A stretch of 64,000 bases of DNA from Lucifuga dentata (taxonomy: Eukaryota; Chordata; Actinopteri; Ophidiiformes; Bythitidae): NCBI GenBank assembly GCA_014773175.1, contig VXCM01002790.1, positions 34,344-98,343 of the forward strand, in the 5' to 3' direction. The first letter of the stretch is position 1; every line of letters starts with the position of its first letter. The translations under genes were made by a program, and so were the position numbers. This document shows positions 26,515 through 39,500 of this stretch, one piece after another. The notes beneath the pieces were generated by a model. It searched no databases, had not been told where the DNA came from, and worked only from the letters and a program-made list of their open reading frames with translations.

Positions 26515-26639
26515 ATTTACCTCACAATATTAATCTATTGTACTTTGTTTTTCACGAAAAATTTATTGCATGTTGCACATAAAAGGGGAAAGGAAACAAA
26601 CTACGGGGAAGGAGAAAAAAACGAACTCCAAGGTCACTC

Positions 26640-26830
26640 TAGTATAGCAGAACTACACTGGAAGTTAGAGAAGTGTGTTAGTGATTGGAAGATCCCACCG
26701 GTTCAAATGCCCTCAGCAGAAAATGAAAAAATGAATGACCTTTTAACATCCACTGGCAATAAGCCCTTGAGCAAGACACTTAACCTACAGCTAATCCAGT
26801 GGCTTGAAGTAGAAGTGCTGCAGTGGTAAA
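26640..26830 (+). mobile_element. SINE-like fragment with a tRNA B box
   Basis: Contains GGTTCAAATGCC at 26700-26711, a close match to the RNA polymerase III B box, followed by CCCTTGAGCAAGACACTTAACC at 26764-26785, a block characteristic of vertebrate V-SINE-type elements. Boundaries approximate. Confidence 0.5.
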
Positions 26831-27329
26831 CTCCCAGGTGGAAACTGCTGTCAAAAGATAGCAAGGTTAGTCAACCTTTCCTTTATGAATATGAGGTTAA
26901 AATAGAACAAATATTTACAAATTGCTTGCACTGAAGCTGTCAATATGAATTACCCATAAAGACATCTGCTGCACTGCCACATACACACAGCCTGGACTTT
27001 GGCATGGACACACGGAGCAGGAAGAGGAGATGCTGGGAACACACCCGTGCATCGCTTTTACCTTTCTTCCCTGCTTCGCCCAGACATTTTGGCCACGCGG
27101 TTCTCTCACCCTCCCTGTCTTCCCAGAACCCTTGCTCTGGGCGCATCTAATTGAAAGTGATCTCGGGGCTGAGAGAGTTCCGTTTCTTCTCTAATCCCTC
27201 CACTGGGGGAGGCTCACATGGTCTCAATTACCCCTACCCCACCCCAGAACACAGGGTCCCCTCTCTCTCCTCTCTCTATCCCTCTCACTGGCCTGCTCCT
27301 CTGCCAATGCACCGGCCCAGGCCCTTTTT

Positions 27330-27480
27330 CAGCAGTTTATGTTATTAAGCACACGCTGCCGAGTTCCTGTCCTTCACAGAGGCCTGGAGATGTTATCTCC
27401 CCTGCCGCCGTATACAGTTACCTCCAAAATATTCCATAAATTAGATTGGGATTGGCAATTCTGAATGCAGAGATGGAGGC
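27330..27480. promoter_or_regulatory. Candidate conserved non-coding element
   Basis: Dense unique sequence (GGAGATGTTATCTCCC palindrome at 27385-27400; TAAATTAGATTGGGATTGG near 27437). No coding frame. Inference only. Confidence 0.3.
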
Positions 27481-28313
27481 TGAGGTGGTCAGGGATTGGT
27501 TAGGGATGAGAGGGTGTGGGGGTGGCGGTGGCAGCGGTAGGGATCAGGGAAGCGTGGTGTAAGTAATAGCATAGGAGGATCTTCTCATGTTTACACTGGA
27601 TGGAGAACCACTGGGAGGTATGTCATTGGCAAAGTGACAGGGAGAAGTAGTGAGTGCTTAAGGGCTTTGGACTAAGGAGGAGAGGAGACCCAAATCCAGT
27701 TCCTATTTGGATAGAGATTCTTTTTGGAGGTGGATTTGAATATCTAGAATGAAAAGACTTAAGCTGGGCATAGACTAAGCTCGAGGGGTTGTGCACGGTG
27801 ATACGCATGCATCCCCCTCCTGTAATTAAACAAGGCTGTATTTGGACAAGTGACTTTTCAACCCCCGGACAGCTCCGTCAATCCCTAGAGCATGGAGAAA
27901 GGTCCTGAGCCGAGACATCCGTGGACAATTAGATTAGGAGGAACCTGTGAGGTCTCCAAACAATGGGCTCTCAGAGGATCTGCAATAACACAAACATGGC
28001 CTCTGACACACGGTTCCCCCACTTCAAAAGAAACCATTACCAGTCTTAGTTGAAGCAGTTAAAGACACACATATTAACAATCACAAATCAATTGCATTAG
28101 CCCCCCACTGCAAAGGTTCAAGGCCATGTTGATTTCAGAAATTAAAAGTCGTCCTTTCACAGGCTTGTCTTCCAGACAGAGTCTGAATTCATAATTATTG
28201 GTTGGTTATTTTTAATTATCATCAAACTGCATATACCTATGTTAAGTCTAATAATTAGTATCTAAATATAAAAACACACACCATGTAATAATTCCAGTAA
28301 GAATCACATATTG
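27481..28313. other. Intergenic DNA, no gene recognised
   Basis: Unique sequence, possibly including further regulatory DNA at 27840-28000; nothing definite. Confidence 0.45.
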
Positions 28314-28985
28314 CAGGGATGGCGAACCCATGGCTCTTGAGCCGCATGCGGCTTCAGACCCAGTTAAGTGCGGCTCATATTGTTCCTTTAAGTTTCATTC
28401 ACAATGAGATCAAGAAACCACTCACTTATGCTGATATTACAGATTTAAAAAAGTGCAGCTGCAATCTCACAATAAAAAAATATTAAAAAAAAAAAGGTGC
28501 AACTGCAGTCTCATGATCACAGTGCTCAGCATGGATGCTACACTTTTTCCAACTAGCTTTCAGCAGGTCTGTTAATGACCTGAGTTTACGACCACGGCAG
28601 TGCCAGCAAAGTGCAAAACTAAACGAAAATACAAAGAGGAGCACAGAATGTTTTTGCCATCATGGGAGGATTTATATTTTGTTGTGGAAAGAAATGGCAA
28701 ACCATTGTGCCTGTTATGTTAGACATCACTATTGCATTTTAAAACTTCAAATCTTCGCCATTTTTCCTCTCTGCATCCTAGCATCAACCACAACTTTCCC
28801 AAAGGTACTGAACTCTGCCAACACAAAGTAAATGTATTAAATATACAACAAAAATTTGAGTTATTAAAGCGATCTGTATTAATGCTTGATATTTAAAGAA
28901 GGATTTAATGAAAGCATCTTGTGGTTCTTTGGAGTCATAGGGTTTTATTTTTGGCTCTCCAAGTCTCGGGAGTTCGCCACCCTTG
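28314..28985 (+). mobile_element. Decayed hAT transposon with BED zinc-finger remnant
   Basis: Left end CAGGGATGGCGAACC and inverted right end (CAAGGGTGGCGAACT on the minus strand) are typical hAT termini. The flanking 8-mers no longer match. The interior carries the start of a transposase but not its catalytic part, so this is an internally deleted, inactive copy. Confidence 0.7.
28588..28785 (+). pseudogene. N-terminal BED-finger fragment of a hAT transposase
   Basis: Frame starting AAA at 28621 reads KRKYKEEHRMF, then ERNGKPLCLLC, a TAG at 28720, then HFKTSNLRHFSSLH. The spaced C-x2-C and SNL-RHF...H pattern is the zinc finger found at the start of GTF2IRD2/ZBED-type hAT transposases. The in-frame stop and the absence of the rest of the gene make it a fossil. 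Confidence 0.65.
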
Positions 28986-29064
28986 ACCTGTCGTTTCAGG
29001 GTTGTATAGATTTGGAGATGCCCTCTGAGTTTCTAGGACTTATCTGACTGTGACAGTTACAGTA

Positions 29065-29100
<36 letters not shown>

Positions 29101-29269
29101 AGGGGGTAGATATGTTTGTTGTTTGTTCATCTATATGAGAGCAATCAGCTAAATTGAGAAAGGCAGGTAGGATAATGTGGCAGAAAGGACTTAAAGAGGG
29201 AAAAATGGAGGGGGGNTCTTGAGTCTGGGTCAAGGGTTCAGCCTTCACCTTGAGGGCTGACTGATCTAA

Positions 29270-29480
29270 ACTCTGTTACTGGTTTAACTTCCAGCATGGC
29301 TAATGTGACACACTGTCCCTTTAATTAGTGCTGACCTCCTAGCGAGCCAATGTGCTTTAGAGCATTTCAGGACAGAACATTGCACGATCTGAGAGAACGG
29401 CGACTCAATTAAAATCCGACTGTTAGCAACTTGCTAATTACCACATTGCACATTAGGAAAGAACTCTGTAAGTGGAATTG
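29270..29480. promoter_or_regulatory. Candidate conserved non-coding element
   Basis: Repeat-free block with TTTAATTAGTGC, CAATTAAAATCC and CTAATTACCAC (homeodomain-type cores). No open frame. Inference only. Confidence 0.3.
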
Positions 29481-30708
29481 TAAAATTTTACTGCTTCTAA
29501 GAAGAATGTAGATACACCACTAAACAACAGAAGTGAAATAGCAGCTCCGGAGAGCGCAGAGGTTTTATGAAGGAAAACACCACAACTTTCCAATGATTTA
29601 GGCAGCCACCGCGTTCAAAAGAGCAACTCGACATTAAGCTGAAAAACATTGTTTTACTGACACGGCACTCTAGGCTAACATCTCATCTCATACTACCTTT
29701 TAATAATGACCACAGTATTTAAGAGCTTAGTTGCCGTTAACCATATATTCACCCTAATTTAGCTACCAAGATCAGCATCTATCCTTAGCCTTATTCAAGC
29801 CTGATATACTGTATAAAAATCTGGTGGGGTATGGGTCATTTTTTTTTTAACTAATCTATTAACACCAGTGGTATCATGTTTGTTGTTATTAATACTTCTG
29901 TTCATACAGATCAATCTTTTATTTTTGTGCATTAAAAACTTTACTGACAGGTGCTACCTACAGAAGGTTTGACTTGATTTGATGCAACATTATTTAGGAT
30001 AAATTTATTTGACTCAGTAATTTTACTCCTGCTCCTTTTAAAATCAAAAATTCCCCAGAGGAATGATATTACCCAAAGAAGATTATTCTAATATATATGT
30101 TGCTCAACAATGGTGTCTTGATGTAGCTATTATGGCTGATTAGTAATTATGTTTGACATGTTCTGTAAGTGTTTGAGAGCCATGGGCTCTTGGCAACAAG
30201 ACGCAGTGAAATGAAATACTGGTAGATAGTCAAAACTAAGTGAGGCAAGAAAACGCCATTCTTTAACCATCTGTTCGTGAAAAAAAAAATGTATCTTTAA
30301 TTTGTAAAATTATTCAGCGGAAACTGATGTGTTCAATTGTGCTTACAACGTGTCAGACCAAACTAGTTGCTTTGTTATTCTCACACACGCGCACACATGT
30401 CCTGTAGTATTTTTGTCAGAGACAATCTGTTCTTGATTTGAGTTCCCTGATACATATAAAATGCACAACGTCGAACAAGAGTGTTGCATTTGACTGAGAA
30501 AGGAGCCCCTGAGACCCTGATGATAGGGCACCCACTCCTGATGTGGAGCTGCAGTGGCTGCCTGTGTTTGTCTGTCCTAAACACTGGAACATGTGGTTTT
30601 GGTTACAGAATGTTTTACTGCTCAACAATGTTTCTGCCTTCGAGCTCGGCACACTGCATAAAGACTACTTTGTCCCCTCATGCCCACACGGGAAGAGTCT
30701 GCCTCACA

Positions 30709-30710
<2 letters not shown>
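29481..30710. other. AT-rich intergenic DNA
   Basis: No gene or named repeat family recognised. Confidence 0.5.
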
Positions 30711-30763
<53 letters not shown>

Positions 30764-30782
30764 ACACACACACACACACACA
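30711..30782. repeat. Compound (TC)n(CA)n microsatellite
   Basis: TC tract to 30760, then CA tract to 30782. Confidence 0.95.
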
Positions 30783-31605
30783 GGGTGACAATGACATCAG
30801 TAAGGCCATTGAGCCCATGTCGATAAAGGTAATATTTTTCAATTCATTGAATGTTTTTTTTTTTATTATTATTTATTTTAATGGCAAAATTTTACATTTC
30901 GCAAATATAAATGTAAATTTTGCCTTCAATCTGCTACATTTTTTGTTAGAAATTGAATGTCTCTTGAATTGTCCAAAGCTTCAGAATAACCACTTCAGAA
31001 TACCTCGCTATGACAAAACATTTCATTCTAGCCGCGAACTTCATTTCAGTTCCTTATGTATAATTTCTTTAAATCCTTATTTAGTTATTTATTTTACATA
31101 ATCATTTTTCTTATGTTATTTATTCTCTTTTGAGGTTTCTTTATGTGACAGTAAATTGTTATAACATCTGACTTTATATATTGTATATTATCTTTTCTGT
31201 CATTCAAGTTCTTGTCAATAAAGTTGAAAAAAAAAACATGAAGGTATTATTATCCCCCTAGACAGTGGCACTTTAATAGTCTTGTGCCTCTCTGCACATC
31301 CATAAATAACAAAAACACAGAACTAATATTTTCAGTGCTGCCCATTTCAACTGTGCTAGTTGAAATTAAAGTTTGATATTAAAGTTTGATTTTTTTGACT
31401 GCTTGGCTGTTTGGCCACTATCACAGCAGCACCAGCGTGCTAAAAGCAGCAAACGACACCACCAAATCTCTGGCCTATGACACACAGATCAAAAGCAAAG
31501 CCATAAGCATGTGTCATGTACTGAAACTAACAGATGCATTGAGTATTTCATCGAATCAAATAACAATGAAATAAGGACTCAGAAAAAAGTGAAATTGCAC
31601 GGGCA

Positions 31606-31607
31606 TA

Positions 31608-31646
<39 letters not shown>

Positions 31647-31648
31647 AA
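31606..31648. repeat. (AAAT)n microsatellite
   Basis: About ten AAAT units. Confidence 0.95.
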
Positions 31649-32119
31649 CTTCAAATGGGAATTACAAATTAGCAAATTACAACAACAGGATCCTAACGCC
31701 AATAATCCCGTAGCAAAAGGGGTACAAAGTCAGATGGAGGCAAGTGAACATGTTCAGCGTTACTAACACAACATCACACATGCAGCTCTTTTCATTCGCA
31801 GTGGCCTTTTACAACAAGAAAATGTGATAGTGATGTCATGGCTGTATTTGAAAGAGGTGATTAACACACCCAGGAGTGCAAAGTGAAAGGCTATGAGTAG
31901 GATGTCTGGCATGAAGTCACCATGGTTGTCATTTGGCACGCTTTAATCGTGTTCCTCAGAGTCGAACCGGTGCTAAGTACTAATCGTATGCATTGACAGA
32001 GCTGATGCAAAGGGGCCACTTAACAGTTTCTGCCTCTGGACTATGTTTAAACTCCATTTCCCAGCAGCTAACCAGCCATGACGGCACCAACTGTTTACCT
32101 GGGTGGCATGAAATAGATA

Positions 32120-32552
32120 ATGCGGCATTTCCATCCATCTGTCATCCATACCTGCTTATCCTATTCAGAGTCGTGGCGGGCTGAAGCCTATCCGAGCAGT
32201 CACTGGGTGAGAAGCNCCTGCTTATCCTATTCAGAGTCGTGGCGGGCTGAAGCCTATCCGAGCAGTCACTGGGTGAGAAGCAGGATACACCTCAGACAGG
32301 TCGCCAGCCATCACCAGGGACACACAAACACACACACAGATGGACAAACTCATTCACCTACGGTCAATTTAGAATTTCCAATTCACCTAACCTGCATGTC
32401 TTTGGAGGCAGGAGGAAGCCAGAGCACCTGGAGAAAACCCAAGCAGACATGGAGAACACATGCAAACTCCACACAGAAAGGACCTAGTCGGATTTGAACC
32501 CAGAACCTTCTTGCTGTGAGGCAACAGCGCTAACCACTAAGCACAGCATTTC
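32120..32552 (-). mobile_element. tRNA-derived SINE with LINE-like tail
   Basis: On the minus strand it begins near 32550 with a tRNA-like head: A-box region TAGTGGTTAGCGC, then B box GGTTCAAATCC (about 32493-32503). A body common in spiny-rayed fish follows (TGTGTGGAGTTTGCATG; GACATGCAGGTTAGGTGAATT) and it ends in a (GGAT)-like tail near 32120. This resembles the cichlid AFC-type SINE. The body includes an artefactual 65-bp duplication at the N join 32216. Confidence 0.75.
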
Positions 32553-32834
32553 TTCTTGTTTTTTACATTGAGCACAGAACATTTTAATACTTTTCTTGCA
32601 GTGTTATTTGTCTACTTCAGTTAAGTCAGTTATTCCATAATTTAGCAGGTGGAGTCAGTAAAAGCCATCCTATGAACTGAAAGATTAATTCAAACTTACA
32701 AATACTAGTGAAACTGTAATGTAAAAGTGTCGTATCAAGTCAACTTTATTTGTATTGTCTAATATCACAAACAGCCTTACAGGCCTGAACAACAGCAGAT
32801 TCTGACCCAAGATATAGCAAGACAAGGAAACACC

Positions 32835-33378
32835 TTAAAGGACCATACCGCCGACCCTGCATTATTGAGCCCAATATATACAACCTGCATATATGTTACT
32901 GACAAACGACTTCCAAAACATAAAACTATATTTTAGTTTTCTTTTAAATTTTTTTCAAATCCGCTAATCTTTCAGAATCAAATGATCAGGTGATACACCC
33001 ACTTTAAAATTCAATGTTTCACCTAACACACAATAGAAGGAACGCTCATTTTAATTTCTCTGTAAAAGCTGTCTTCTCCTGGGACCATATTTCCTGTCTG
33101 AGACATACATTGTCTTCCATGCAGCTCTGTGTTGGATTAGTTAAAGTTACTTTGATAAAAACAAAAAAAAAAAAAATTAGACAGTGTTCATTGTGATAGA
33201 TTCCGTATCTCAGGTGTTTCAACTAGTTGATTTTACTAGCAAACTGGAATGAACTGAAACCAATGGCAGTCTGGAAAGTATAAAAAAAAAAAATTCTGAA
33301 ATTCAGTCAGTAATGTAACGTGCATTGGATTGTACATATTGGGCTCAAGCATGCGTGATCGGCGGTGTGATCCTTTAA
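32835..33378. mobile_element. Copy 7 of the TTAA/AGGACCATACC element
   Basis: TTAAAGGACCATACC at 32835; GGTGTGATCCTTTAA ending at 33378. First-subgroup interior in reverse orientation (CTGGGACCATATTTCC near 33078). Confidence 0.88.
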
Positions 33379-35577
33379 TGTGTAAGTGGGAAAAATAAAG
33401 AAATCTGGTGAAAGAGAAAGACAGAGGACAAATTGTGACAATAGAGCAAAACACATAATACAACAATGGAGCCACGATCCAGTAAGGCTGCAGACAGAAG
33501 AAGAGATATGATGACTCTTAAGAGATCAGAATCATAGTTGGTTACACTGCGCTTGAACTTGAACGGTCCACGCACAGGCCGATTGTCTATCCTCTCAGTC
33601 CATCACAGCATCATCTTACACCCAAAACATTTGGCCTGCACCCTGGGGCCAACAATGTGTTCAGCATTCAGTAGCATCCTAACCCTGGACATGCTAACAG
33701 ATGGCCGTGGGTCAAAGCTGAGTCAGAGAGAGCCATCAAGGAGTTCTAAGAGTGGAGTAAGTACCAAAAACATCTTATCGAAGCAAATAAGAGTTTTAAA
33801 GGTTACATTTGTTTTGAATTACAGCTTGTTGGGTTCAGCGCACGGATGGCAAACCTCACACCTGCTGGTGTCTCAGGCTCAGCCAGCAGTGGATGTGTTT
33901 TTTTTTTTTGTTTTTTTTTTTTCATATTCATTTGCTGGCTCTAAACAGATAAAGCAAAAATTAGCCACAAACATTGTTGCTCAGTCCTACCATTCTGACA
34001 CAGGCACCACTGACAGTAGTTTTGTTTTTTTTGTTGTTTTTTTTTTTTTTTTTTTNTTTTTTTTTTTTTTTTTTAATAGGCTAAACCTTATTGTTCAATT
34101 TATCAATCAGCCATCAGACAAAAAAATAAAAAATAAAAAAATAAAACTCTAAAAAGGAGGAATTTCAGCTATCAACAGCCTAACAAACAAGAGCACTCTT
34201 CAGTATTCAGCACTGTCAAAGAGAGCCAGTTTATTTGGTTATAAGTTTTTTTTTAATTGCTTAATCAGCACCATGCCTAGATCATAACAGCAAACATACA
34301 CAGTGTATATTTTTAGTCTGTGTCATTTCAAGAGCTTCCTTTTTGTTTTAAAAATACAACCTGTGTCATGATGAAGCAAGCCGTATTACTCTGAGGCTTG
34401 AGATGGATTTCTACAATAAAGAAATTATTCGAGGTGAAAATATATTGTGGTGCCAATGTGAATACATGCATTATATGCAATGGTTACAACTGATTAATCA
34501 TTGTGTTGTGAGTTTTACTGTGGTGAAATCTGTGCTTAATATAACACACAGTTCAAATTTATGAACACTTCTTCAACTGGTAATATAATTTAATGCTCCT
34601 TGGCTTTTGGAGTTTGTGAGGACCCCAAAATATGTAATCTGTCGCCATCTTGTGGTAAAAGAAAAAAACTTCCAGACTGGTGAAAAGCCAGAAAAGGTTT
34701 GGTTTTTTTTTTTAATAGGAGGAATCATTTCAGGTGTCACTGTGTCATGGTTGATTTTTACCATTTTATGGAAAGAGAGAGAGACACAAACACTTAATGA
34801 AGGATGCCCTAGGCAGCATAAATTACGTACAATTCAACCTTAGGCAGCAATAAGTTTTTACATTACCTCTGTTGAGTTGTGGAGTTAATTGGCCCGCAGT
34901 GATCCTTCATTAAAAAAAAAAAAAAAAAAAAAAANTAAAAAAAAAAAAAAAGTGATGTATTTGATTGGTGTATTTGTCCTGTTCATTTTATAATTAGGTG
35001 ACAGAAAAAACCAGCAAATGAGTAGAAAATATCAGCAAATATTTGGCTGTTTTACTCAATAAATAACTGAAATCATGACTCAGTTACTGAAACTAATCAA
35101 ACTGATTATGTAAATGCCTTGCATTTTACACCTAGGCCTTAGGCGGTTTAATTAAGAGAGGCTATTCTCTTAATTAATAACCTCACCATGACACTAGGGC
35201 TAGACTGTCGTCATTCATCGTAACCAGCCTATATTCACAGTGACAGTAACCTTTATCGAGTGGAATAGAGTGATTTAACACGAGGATCAACACCTATGAT
35301 GTTACAACACACTAACGGCAGAGACATGAATACATGGTGACTGAAACCATCAAGGTTCCACTATGACAAATGGACATCATATAAGACATCATCACATCAA
35401 TGTAATTGTAATTACCAAAGAAATAAGAATGAACTCATAACAACCATCACATTTACTCATACAACCAGCAAGCAAGCAAAATGCCATAAAACACAAATAA
35501 TCAGGATTCTACAGGCCCCCCAGCTTACCACAGACTCCAGCTACATAAAAATCCATCAGACTTACCAAAGCTGCTCA
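33379..35577. other. Intergenic DNA with long T and A runs
   Basis: Homopolymer joins with N at 34056 (T-run) and 34935 (A-run). Open frames through these runs are not real genes. Confidence 0.5.
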
Positions 35578-35721
35578 TCATCTGAAGACAAAGTCCATCC
35601 TCCTTTCTGTCTTTAGAAAGAGTTTAATGACACGGTTGTACGGTATTTCCAGCTTTTCTTTAAAAGTCCTTCTGGGAAAATGCTTTGCCAGTGAATCCAT
35701 TTCTTGTCCTCCTTCAGCCAT
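35578..35721 (-). pseudogene. 47-codon fragment resembling the start of a ZMYM1-like (hAT-derived) protein
   Basis: Minus-strand ATG at 35721 opens MAEGGQEMDSLAKHFPRRTFKE and stops at 35578. An acidic start followed by F-x-RRTF-x-EK is the pattern I know from the N-termini of ZMYM1-like, TTF-type-finger proteins of hAT origin in fish. Nothing of the following domains is seen nearby. It could also be a chance frame or a first exon whose gene is lost. Confidence 0.3.
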
Positions 35722-35896
35722 TGTGTGTTAAAAAGCAACAGGGCTAAGTAAAAATCTAAACAAAACATCTAAAGCACTACATCAAAAAATCTAAACGTCA
35801 CGAAAGAAAATAAATCTTAGATAATGCTACGTTACGTGCTAGCTAGGTTTACTTCAGTTAGCTAAGTGGCTCTCTTTTTGAATTTCCGGCAGGCTG

Positions 35897-35948
35897 TACG
35901 TGCGTAGCCTTTTTTTTGTTTGTTTATTTGTTTTACGTGCGTAGCCTT
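35897..35948. mobile_element. T-rich insertion between 15-bp direct repeats
   Basis: TACGTGCGTAGCCTT occurs at 35897-35911 and 35934-35948, separated by 22 bp of T-rich sequence. On the minus strand this reads as a poly(A) tail with a target-site duplication, as if only the tail of a retrotransposed RNA was inserted. Confidence 0.4.
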
Positions 35949-36548
35949 AACGCTACGCCACTGGCCCTGTGATGACGTAGGCGGCCAGGTGCACATACAC
36001 ACACATTTTACCTGAGGAGGTCGTGGCCTAAATAAGTCACTGTAATGTCTACGAACAGTGCACACTTGAATTAGCAATAAAGCATATACAGCCCCTAATT
36101 TGAGAAATCAATGACCTTTATTTGTATCTTGTATTAACACCACCAAAGACAAATCACTGTCATTTAGTTAAAATTTTTAAATTCAAGTCCAAATACTTGA
36201 ATATTTTCCATTCTCCTCAATTTAATTTCTTCATGGTGTTTTGGTAAAAAAAAAAAAAACAAAAAAAAACAAAAAAAGAAAAAAACAGTATTAACCTTTA
36301 GCCTTCACTTTACAGTTTTCTCCAACATCCATTCCTTACATGACAGACAGAACTAAGGCTTAAAACCATCCAGCTTGTAAATAATTTAATATGATACAGT
36401 ACAGGAGTGTGATATGTGAGTTGTATTAAATACCATTTGAACAGCTCCAGTTGCAGTTCAAAATAAGCAAGCCAATTTCTAACAGTTAAATATACCTTTA
36501 GGATATCTGTTTTAGAAAACACAACATACTCATTGTTTTCACTACGTC
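35949..36548. other. Intergenic DNA downstream of the minus-strand elastase gene
   Basis: A-rich tract at 36246-36288; no gene recognised. Confidence 0.5.
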
Positions 36549-36554
36549 TTTATT
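36549..36554 (-). terminator. Polyadenylation signal of the minus-strand elastase gene
   Basis: AATAAA on the minus strand, 30 bp beyond the TAA stop at 36584-36586, giving a very short 3' UTR. Confidence 0.75.
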
Positions 36555-36583
36555 TGATGGTCAATGACACACCGGTCCACATG

Positions 36584-39500
36584 TTAGTTCCTGGCCATTA
36601 CCTAGAAAAGAAAATGCACATTATATTACATTTATTATATTGTAAAAACTTTTTTAAAACCAAGCATTTGCTTTCACATAAGAAGTACTTGAAGTAAGAA
36701 CTAAAAGAGAGATTGAGATGATACTGCAGCATCTCAGGAGAAGTGAAATTTAATTATAAAACTTTAAAATTTTAATTATTTCTGGCAAATTACTGCATTT
36801 TCTACACTATTTGAATGTGAATATTGAAATACTGAATATGTAAAGAATGCCACACACATTACACATATTACATATTTTAGCACATGATTTTCAAATGCAG
36901 CTGTATAATTTCTCATCAGTGACTTCCATTTGCACTCACGTTGTTGATCCAGGAGATGTAGCCGCTGACACGGGTGAAGACGGAGGGCTTCTTGGGGTAG
37001 TTGCAGCCCATGCTAGAACCAAAGCTTACCACACCATGGACGTCCCAGGAGCCATCAGGGTTCTGGCAGTTCAGGGGGCCACCAGAGTCTCCCTGAAAGA
37101 AAAACGGGAAAAAGTGTTTTAAACCTATCTCTATCCTATCATTAATATCAATTAAAAAACATAGATCTACCAATACAACTGACCCTAAAGATTGGAATAC
37201 TTTCACAAGAACTCAGATTCTACTTCACATGACACTATAAAATAAAGTTTTGAGACTATAAGGAATCAGTTTTGCTTACGTTGCAGCTGGCCAGCAGTCC
37301 ATCTCCTCCAGCACAGACCATGTTGCTGGTGACCAGGCTGCCCCACCAGTCAGACCTGGTGCAGGTGGAGTGGCCAACCACAGGGAGGAGGGCCTGCTGC
37401 AGGATGTCAGCAATGGGACCACCAGCTATAGGGGAGAACAGGTCTTTTGCATTCAGAATCATCTTATTCAAGGGCAAGGCAATTCCAACGCTGGGTCCAG
37501 TTGTGCTCAAGTCAAAATGTGATTAACCAATGATCAGTTGATTGGCAAGTTCTGAGCCTATCACAGGCAGATCTAACTCAGAGGTTTTTGCATTTAGTTT
37601 TCAGAATAATCTCCTTCCAGCTGGACATACATCTGCTAACAAAGCTGGAGGGATTTTATGAAAGTTTCACAAATTAATGTTTCCATGTATACAAGATTGA
37701 GGACTGTCACAAACTTGCGGTGTAATCTCTCAACTATGATGATTTTTAGACTGGCCATTATTAGATGCAGAGTCAGCATTCAACAGAATCTGAATGACTG
37801 GGATGAACCAAAGTCAATGTAAGCACAAGGCAAAATTAGACAAAACAGTGATCATCAGACAAGATTTACAGCCCTGCTCACATTGTGACATTTTGACTGA
37901 TGCTTAAATACTTCTCTGTAACTGGACCTTTAGTTAATCTCATGTACTTAAAAAAAAATAAAAGAAGGCAGAGGAAGATACAAAACTTGGGCTTTATGCA
38001 CATTCTGTCCACGACCAAGATAAATAGATTGAAAACAAATGGACTGATGATTTTTTTTTTAAATGTAATTTTCCATGCTTACTGGTTTGAAAGAGGAATT
38101 AGCATAAATCTCCTTAAGATGACCAACAGAAAATCAAAGAGGGATTTTTGATAGAATATTAGAAATATGAAAATTCTCCTGAGACACTGGGAGACTTTGA
38201 GAACTCCTCCCTTTAATGAATGGATTACTGAGTTAGGAAAGGTTGCTGCATATGAAAAAATTTCATAGATGACTAATAATGTACAGAAATATTTGCAGAC
38301 ACGTGTTATTTATGAATGTGTAAGGAATTTATGGTGGAATGTATTTACTGAGTACCTACTTTATTTATACTGTTGTGCTTTATTTATTTACTTTTTGTAT
38401 GGGTCATGAGATTCCCTCGAGGTGTTTGGTTGAATGGGGTTAAAGGGAAAAAAAAATGTATTTTTGCACTGATTATTTTTGAAAGATTGTGAGAAACAAT
38501 GAAAAGTGCAAGTCCAAAAAAAAAAAGGAAAAAGAAATATGAAAGGACATAAATGTTGCCAGTTTTGGTTGATGGTTAACAGAACTTACTCCAGAGACGT
38601 CCCCATCCGGTCACGTAGCAGGGAGTACCATGGGGCAGGATGCGGCCGGAGTCAGGAAGACAGGCAGCCATGATGGTGTCGGTGAAGGTGACAGGAGTGG
38701 CGAGTTTGATCAGGGCAATGTCATTACTGGTACGTAAATGTAAAATAGCACGATTATAGTTACAGTTTGAAACTTTTTTTTTTTTAACAAAAGAATTTGT
38801 CACAGCAGTAGACAAAGAACAGCTCCTCACCGGATCCTGTAAGAGTCCCAGTTCTCATGCACAATAATCTTAGCAGGGCTGATGGCCTTGGATCCAGGCT
38901 CATTGTTGCTCTCCAGATTGTGTTTTCCCAGAAAGACTCTGTAGGTGTTGCGACTGCTACAATGCAACACAAAGCACAGAGACACAGGTCAGGGTTCCTT
39001 TGATATATCGAATCCATTCAAAGATACAGGTCCATAAAAAAAAACACACACACACACATATTAGTTAAAGGCAACACAAGCAGTGTAATTTTCCATTTTC
39101 ATTTTAAGGATGAATAAACTTGAACCTGAACCACCTGAACCTGAACCTGCCATGATCTTCTCTGCCGCAATTTCTTTGTTTCTAGCAGTGGCCCCTGCGA
39201 TGGCCCTCTTTGGCTGCGGTACCCTTTGCCATCCTTACCTTGTATACCTCCTTGATTTTGGACCTCTTACTCTACTTTACTCTAACCTCAAACCTTTACA
39301 TACCTGATGCAGTGAGCAGCAGTGAGGACCCACTGGTTGGAGATCAGAGTGCCACCACAGGTATGGTAGAAGTTGTTGCCACTCTTGTACTGCAGAGACA
39401 CCTGAGAAAAAGAGAAAGAGAAAAAAATATTCAGATTCAAAGAATTTATTGTCATATGCACAGACAAAGGAATTGCACTGCACAATGAAATTCTTACTCT

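Noticed and set aside
30481..31101. 206-codon plus-strand open frame
   Set aside because: Its middle is a translated CT/CA microsatellite and the flanks show no domain or signal peptide.
33538..34152. 204-codon plus-strand open frame
   Set aside because: Runs through T-homopolymers and an N; composition is low-complexity and no family is recognisable.
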